A stretch of DNA of 18,249 bases, from assembly GCA_021296375.1 (NCBI GenBank), contig JAGWAQ010000015.1, positions 1-18,249 on the forward strand. Reading direction: 5' to 3'. Of this stretch, positions 14,675-18,249 are shown in pieces. The DNA is from Alphaproteobacteria bacterium (GTDB lineage Bacteria; Pseudomonadota; Alphaproteobacteria; Puniceispirillales; UBA1172). A program made the translations under genes and the position numbers. Position 1 is the first letter of the stretch, and every line of letters begins with the position of its first letter. Below the pieces are notes generated by a model that saw only the letters and a program-made list of their open reading frames with translations, searched no databases and was not told where the DNA came from.

Positions 14675-15555
14675 CCGGCATGGCGAAGCGCGTCTTCGAC
14701 CTGTTTTTTTGAGCTGTCGGCAATCTCACCCAAGGGGGCGCGCAGACTGCCATCACAAAGGCCGAGCAGCTTGGCGGCATATTTCACCGGCCCGGGGCTG
14801 GCTTCGCAGAACATCGCGTCATGAAGCGGTTCAAGCAGGGCATTGATTTCCATCGCCCGGGCGATATTGCCCGCGTCCCATGCGGCGTGCATTTCCGCCA
14901 GCAGTTTCGGGGCGACATTGCAGGTCACGGAAATACAGCCATGACCACCCGCCGCCAGGTACGGCAGGGCGGTGGCGTCTTCGCCCGACAACTGGCTGAA
15001 GCCTGACCCAAGACGGTTCCGCAATCGCGTCGGACGGCCGACATCAGCCGTCGCGTCCTTGATGCCGACAATATTGTCGTGTTTCGCCAGTTCAACCATC
15101 GTGTCATCGCTAACGCCAACAACCGTGCGGCCCGGCACGTCATAAACGATCACCGGCACGGAAACCGCATCCGCCACCATGGAAAAATGCCGGATCAACC
15201 CGGCTTGCGGCGGCTTGTTGTAATACGGCACCACCACCAGCACGGCATCAGCACCGGCGGCTTCGGCATGGCGCGCAAAGTCAATCGCTTCAAGGGTGGA
15301 ATTGGACCCGGCGCCCGCGATGATATTGACGCGGCCATTGGCCTCCTCGATGCACATATCGACAACCGCCTTATGCTCATCAGGGCTCAAGGTGGGGGTT
15401 TCCCCCGTCGTGCCAACAGGGATCAAGCCCTGGGTGCCTTCGCTGATCTGCCAGCTGACAAGTTTTTTGAACGCGTCTTTATCCACCGCGTCCCCTTTAA
15501 ACGGGGTGATCAGGGCTGTGTTTGAACCACGGAAACGGGCTTCACCTGTCATCAT
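14662..15555 (-). CDS. dapA: 4-hydroxy-tetrahydrodipicolinate synthase
   Basis: Condenses pyruvate with aspartate semialdehyde at the branch point to lysine and diaminopimelate. It is a TIM barrel with Schiff-base K166 in VGIKDAT, Y138 in IVYDVPGRT, the T49-T50 pair in PVGTTGE, and the carboxylate-binding R143. The length of 297 residues is standard. Of two adjacent ATG codons I take the first (15555), which has GGAG 8 bases upstream. The stop lies inside the last copy of a 16-base repeat that extends towards smpB. A plausible promoter lies 40-70 bases upstream of the start. Confidence 0.96.
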   Translation of the reverse strand: MMTGEARFRGSNTALITPFKGDAVDKDAFKKLVSWQISEGTQGLIPVGTTGETPTLSPDEHKAVVDMCIEEANGRVNIIAGAGSNSTLEAIDFARHAEAAGADAVLVVVPYYNKPPQAGLIRHFSMVADAVSVPVIVYDVPGRTVVGVSDDTMVELAKHDNIVGIKDATADVGRPTRLRNRLGSGFSQLSGEDATALPYLAAGGHGCISVTCNVAPKLLAEMHAAWDAGNIARAMEINALLEPLHDAMFCEASPGPVKYAAKLLGLCDGSLRAPLGEIADSSKKQVEDALRHAGLWS

Positions 15556-15599
15556 CTCTTGCGCTCCATCAGAATAGCAACATCTAAAACTATGTGCGG

Positions 15600-15628
15600 A
15601 GCATAGGCGTTTGACGACTGATCTTCAA
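15600..15628 (-). promoter_or_regulatory. Candidate dapA promoter
   Basis: On the minus strand, TTGAAG (15628-15623) is followed after exactly 17 bases by TATGCT (15605-15600). Each matches 4 of 6 consensus bases for the -35 and -10 elements. This puts a start site near 15593 and a leader of roughly 40 bases before dapA. It is an unaided prediction in the 176-base divergent spacer. Confidence 0.4.
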
Positions 15629-15731
15629 GATTTTACTGATCAATCAATAGCCCTTTTCACCGCCCCATTTAACCGCTAGGCTTCACCTCTACCCGGTTTG
15701 AATATCCAGCCTTAACCAACGAAGGACACCC

Positions 15732-16703
15732 ATGGACCTGCCCGATTACGCCGATGTCGCCGCCGCCGTCACCCGCATTGCCCCGTTTGCGCGGCGGACC
15801 CCTCTTCTGTCCTCTCCTCGTCTTGATGCGATGATGGGGGGGCGGCTTCTGATCAAGGCCGAACCGCTTCAGGTCACCGGCTCGTTCAAATACCGCCGCG
15901 CGACCAACGCGGTCCAGATGCTGGCGGATGACGTCACCACCGTGGTCGCCTGGTCGTCAGGCAATCATGCCCAGGCGGTGGCTTGCGCGGCGCGCACCCG
16001 CGGCATCAAGGCGATCATCGTCATGCCGGAAGACGCGCCGGAGGCCAAGAAACAAGGCACGACGGAACTGGGGGGCGAGGTCGTGACCTACAACCGCTAC
16101 ACCGAAAGCCGTGAAGAGATTGGCGCGGCGCTGGCGGAACGCCACAAGGCCACGGTCATCCCGCCGTTTGATTACCTGCCCGTCATTGCCGGGCAAGGCA
16201 CCATCGGGGTTGAAATGGCCGAGCAACTGCGTGACGAGAACATCACCCCTGATCAGGTTATCTGCTGCACAGGTGGGGGCGGGTTGCTGGCGGGGCTATG
16301 CCTTGGCCTGCATGAAAGCTTCCCTGATGTGCCGATTTATGGCGCTGAGCCTGAAGGTTTTGATGATTTCGCCCAATCGCTTGCGGCCGGGGAACGCCAG
16401 GCTTGCGCCCCGGAGGCACGGTCAATTTGCGACGCGATCGTCACGCCAATGCCAGGGAAAATGACCTTCCCCATCAACAAGGAACATGTCACGGGCGGCT
16501 TGGTGGTGAGTGATGATGACGCCCTGATGGCCATGGCGCTGGCCTGGCAGCACCTCAAGCTGGTGGTCGAGCCTGGCGGCGCCGTGGCGCTGGCCGCCGC
16601 CCTCACCGGCAAGATCGACATCACCGGCAAGACCACCGTGGTGGTGGCCTCTGGCGGAAATGTTGACCAGCCGATGTTTGAGCGCGCCCTGAAGATGCTT
16701 TAA
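15732..16703 (+). CDS. Threonine/serine dehydratase family PLP enzyme, no ACT domain
   Basis: Fold-type-II PLP enzyme of the threonine dehydratase/serine racemase group. PLP lysine K53 is in TGSFKYRRA, the substrate loop SSGNHAQ is at 75-81 and the phosphate clamp GGGGL at 181-185. GAEPEGFDDFAQS carries the acidic residues that form the divalent-cation site in serine racemase-like members. At 323 residues it has only the catalytic domain, so it lacks the ACT regulation of the first gene. Possible activities include threonine or serine deamination, serine racemisation and 3-hydroxyaspartate or hydroxyectoine breakdown; sequence alone does not settle which. The ATG follows GAAGGA, an upstream context much like that of the first gene. 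The stop begins a 12-base repeat shared with the queF terminus. Confidence 0.85.
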   Translation: MDLPDYADVAAAVTRIAPFARRTPLLSSPRLDAMMGGRLLIKAEPLQVTGSFKYRRATNAVQMLADDVTTVVAWSSGNHAQAVACAARTRGIKAIIVMPEDAPEAKKQGTTELGGEVVTYNRYTESREEIGAALAERHKATVIPPFDYLPVIAGQGTIGVEMAEQLRDENITPDQVICCTGGGGLLAGLCLGLHESFPDVPIYGAEPEGFDDFAQSLAAGERQACAPEARSICDAIVTPMPGKMTFPINKEHVTGGLVVSDDDALMAMALAWQHLKLVVEPGGAVALAAALTGKIDITGKTTVVVASGGNVDQPMFERALKML

Positions 16704-16741
16704 CAGATGCTATAACAGATGCTTTAACCGGCGCTTTAACC
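16694..16741 (+). repeat. 12-bp tandem repeat spanning the dehydratase and queF stop codons
   Basis: GATGCTTTAACA, GATGCTATAACA, GATGCTTTAACC and GGCGCTTTAACC run head to tail. Since 12 is a multiple of three, the TAA recurs in frame four times for the plus-strand gene (the first, at 16701, is its stop). Because TTAA is self-complementary, the queF frame also meets TAA at 16736-16738, again at 16724-16726, and at 16700-16702. The array makes up the entire 32-base convergent spacer plus both gene ends. Confidence 0.88.
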
Positions 16742-17191
16742 GCGGCCGCGATAACCCGCAACGCCGGTGTCGGGAACCCAGACGCCTTCAGGTTGCTGGC
16801 CGTGCTGCCAGAAAACGTCAATTGGCATGCCGCCGCGGGGGTACCAATAGCCGCCAATCCGCAGCCAATGGGGGTTGAGCAATTCCACCAGCGTCTTGCC
16901 AATACCGACGGTGCAGGCTTCGTGAAACGCCTGATGGTTGCGGAAGCTGTTGAAGAACAGTTTCAGGGATTTCGATTCAACCATCCATTCATCAGGAACA
17001 TAATCAATCACCAGATGGGCGAAATCAGGCTGCGCTGTCACCGGGCAAAGCGAGGTAAATTCCGGCTGGGTGAACCGCGCCACAAACATCGTGTCGGGAT
17101 GAGGGTTCGGCACACGGTCAAGCTGCGCCTCTTCCGGGCTGTTTGGCATTGAACTGGGCTTGCCAAGATGGCGCAAATGATCAGTGGTCAT
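16736..17191 (-). CDS. queF: NADPH-dependent 7-cyano-7-deazaguanine reductase, short type
   Basis: Reduces preQ0 to preQ1, a late step in queuosine synthesis for tRNA wobble modification. The active-site cysteine is C49 in TSLCPVTAQPDFA, with D56 as the acid; most relatives have Gly where this one has A53. The QueF signature ESKSLKLF (72-79) and the NADPH-contacting FRNHQAFHEACT follow, ending in IGGYWYPRGGMPIDVFWQ. At 151 residues it is the single-domain type rather than the two-domain E. coli form. The ATG at 17191 has GAGGA upstream. It converges with the dehydratase gene, sharing the 12-base repeat. No other queuosine gene is in the window. Confidence 0.94.
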   Translation of the reverse strand: MTTDHLRHLGKPSSMPNSPEEAQLDRVPNPHPDTMFVARFTQPEFTSLCPVTAQPDFAHLVIDYVPDEWMVESKSLKLFFNSFRNHQAFHEACTVGIGKTLVELLNPHWLRIGGYWYPRGGMPIDVFWQHGQQPEGVWVPDTGVAGYRGRG

Positions 17192-17342
17192 GGGTCTGTC
17201 CTCATGCGGCCCGGGCGTTACCGCCAGGGGGTGATTAATATCGATCGGGAATTCAGAACAGATCTAGCATATCGCCCTATTACTTCAAGGCTTTTTGTGA
17301 CATCACGACGTGGTGAAGCTTTTGACCAGCCCAAGACGGAGA

Positions 17343-18170
17343 TCAGTATTTCCCGCGCTTCTCCGCCCCATGATAGAAAATTTCTTGCAGGGCGGCATTG
17401 GCCTGATCACGGAACATAATGTCCTGATCCCTCATCGTGCCCTGGGGGCGCGGCGTATGCTCGTGATACCCGAACGGGTCCTCGCCGCGTCCCTGCTGGA
17501 CATAGATTTTGCCCAGCACCTGATCAACATCAGCGCCAATATAGGACTGGATGGCAAAGCCAATGCGCCTTTCACCGGAAAGATTATGGCCCGACCCATG
17601 GACAACCCAGGGGTGGTGCAGGGACAATTGCCCGGGCTTCAGCTCAATCGGCACGATTTCATCTTCCGGCACATTCATGACGGTCTGCCCGCGGGTCAGG
17701 AGGTTATCCTCGCCATAGGTATCAACATGGTCACGCTGGCCCTGGTGATGGCTCCTCGGCCACATATACATGCAGCCGTTTTCTGTCGTGACGTTCGACA
17801 GGGCCAGCCATGCCGTCACCCAATTGTAAGGCTCAAGCCCGATGTAACGGGCGTCCTGATGCCAGCTGATAAAGCCTTTTTGCTCAGGCTCCTTGACGAA
17901 AAGCGTTGACCCCGCCACCAGAATATTCCGCCCGATGACGCTTTCAACCGCGTCCAGAATCCGGTCATGATGGGCAATGCGGTCGAACAGGGAAGTGACG
18001 TAATGAACATTGTTGCGGTTCTTGCCGGTGACCGCGTCGGGGTTATCACGCTCCAGCGCTTCCAGCTCTTCCCGCAGGGCCTGGGCCTCGTCTTCCGTAA
18101 AAATATTAATCGGGGCGATATACCCGTTTTCCTGATAAAATTCGGTCTGTTCTGCGGTCAAATGGGCCAT
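17343..18170 (-). CDS. Phytanoyl-CoA dioxygenase (PhyH) family protein
   Basis: Fe(II)/2-oxoglutarate-dependent oxygenase on a jelly-roll fold, probably a hydroxylase of a small molecule; the substrate is unknown. Iron ligands H104 and D106 are in SWHQDARYIGL and H191 is in HPWVVHGSGHN, followed by R201/R202 in GERRIGFAIQ for 2-oxoglutarate. VTAWLALSNVTTENGCMYMWPRSH is the usual central strand region. The aspartate is retained, so it is not a halogenase of the SyrB2 type. I take the ATG at 18170, with a clear AAGGAG six bases upstream and a product MAHLTAEQTEF of 275 residues; the frame stays open to 18212 but lacks a better site. It does not show the EctD ectoine hydroxylase signature. Confidence 0.85.
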   Translation of the reverse strand: MAHLTAEQTEFYQENGYIAPINIFTEDEAQALREELEALERDNPDAVTGKNRNNVHYVTSLFDRIAHHDRILDAVESVIGRNILVAGSTLFVKEPEQKGFISWHQDARYIGLEPYNWVTAWLALSNVTTENGCMYMWPRSHHQGQRDHVDTYGEDNLLTRGQTVMNVPEDEIVPIELKPGQLSLHHPWVVHGSGHNLSGERRIGFAIQSYIGADVDQVLGKIYVQQGRGEDPFGYHEHTPRPQGTMRDQDIMFRDQANAALQEIFYHGAEKRGKY

Positions 18171-18249
18171 GGCAAACTCCTTAAAAAAACCACTCTGTCG
18201 CGAGATCATCACCAGGTCAATAGGATCGCGATATCCGCCAGATTGGTGC

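Noticed and set aside
17343..18170. Non-haem iron halogenase
   Set aside because: Halogenases of this fold replace the ligand aspartate with Ala or Gly; here H104-Q-D106 is intact.
1..18249. Defence island, prophage or mobile element
   Set aside because: No integrase, transposase, toxin-antitoxin, restriction or phage gene and no tRNA boundary. The block is core chromosome in a conserved order.

Overview
The window is about 18.2 kb of chromosome from an alphaproteobacterium. The evidence is the conserved block folK-rpoZ-rel-DUF2062-pdxJ-acpS-lepB-rnc-era-recO-parC, a bacterial leucyltransferase (Bpt) next to parC, and an alphaproteobacterial-style family-5 uracil-DNA glycosylase. Base composition is moderately GC-rich. 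A PhyH-type dioxygenase and two threonine-dehydratase paralogues would suit a marine or other heterotrophic alphaproteobacterium, but I cannot name a genus. Nineteen protein genes fill the window. I see no tRNA, rRNA, CRISPR array, insertion sequence, phage gene or secretion locus, and no gene-free stretch longer than about 190 bases.

Layout: (1) 52-2084, plus strand: ilvA-type threonine ammonia-lyase with an ACT domain, then bpt. (2) 2122-12538, minus strand: a long, tightly packed run starting at folK (12538) and passing through rpoZ, rel/spoT, DUF2062, pdxJ, acpS, lepB, rnc, era and recO to parC. Overlaps of 1-8 bases and gaps of 11-45 bases from rel onward suggest one transcriptional unit. 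It joins the stringent response, cofactor and lipid priming, protein export, RNA processing, ribosome maturation and DNA repair and segregation. (3) 12729-14067, plus strand: a NYN/LabA-type putative RNase and a family-5 uracil-DNA glycosylase, diverging from folK. (4) 14070-15555, minus strand: dapA then smpB. (5) 15732-16703, plus strand: a second fold-type-II PLP dehydratase without an ACT domain. (6) 16736-18170, minus strand: queF (queuosine pathway) and a PhyH-family Fe(II)/2-oxoglutarate dioxygenase.

The gene content is ordinary. The feature that stands out is between the genes. Short head-to-tail duplications with a unit of 12-18 bases occur in six spacers: ilvA/bpt, bpt/parC, rpoZ/folK, folK/NYN, smpB/dapA and dehydratase/queF. 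Similar repeats lie inside the 3' end of rpoZ (an 18-base unit encoding a hexapeptide) and the 5' end of the glycosylase gene (a 12-base unit). Several units carry a working signal: a stop codon, a Shine-Dalgarno-like stretch or a consensus TTGACA. The unit sequences differ from place to place, so this looks like a recurring process (local duplication or slippage) rather than a dispersed repeat family. I also see a 7-bp perfect hairpin that would bury the ribosome-binding site of the first gene. No new multi-gene system is evident.
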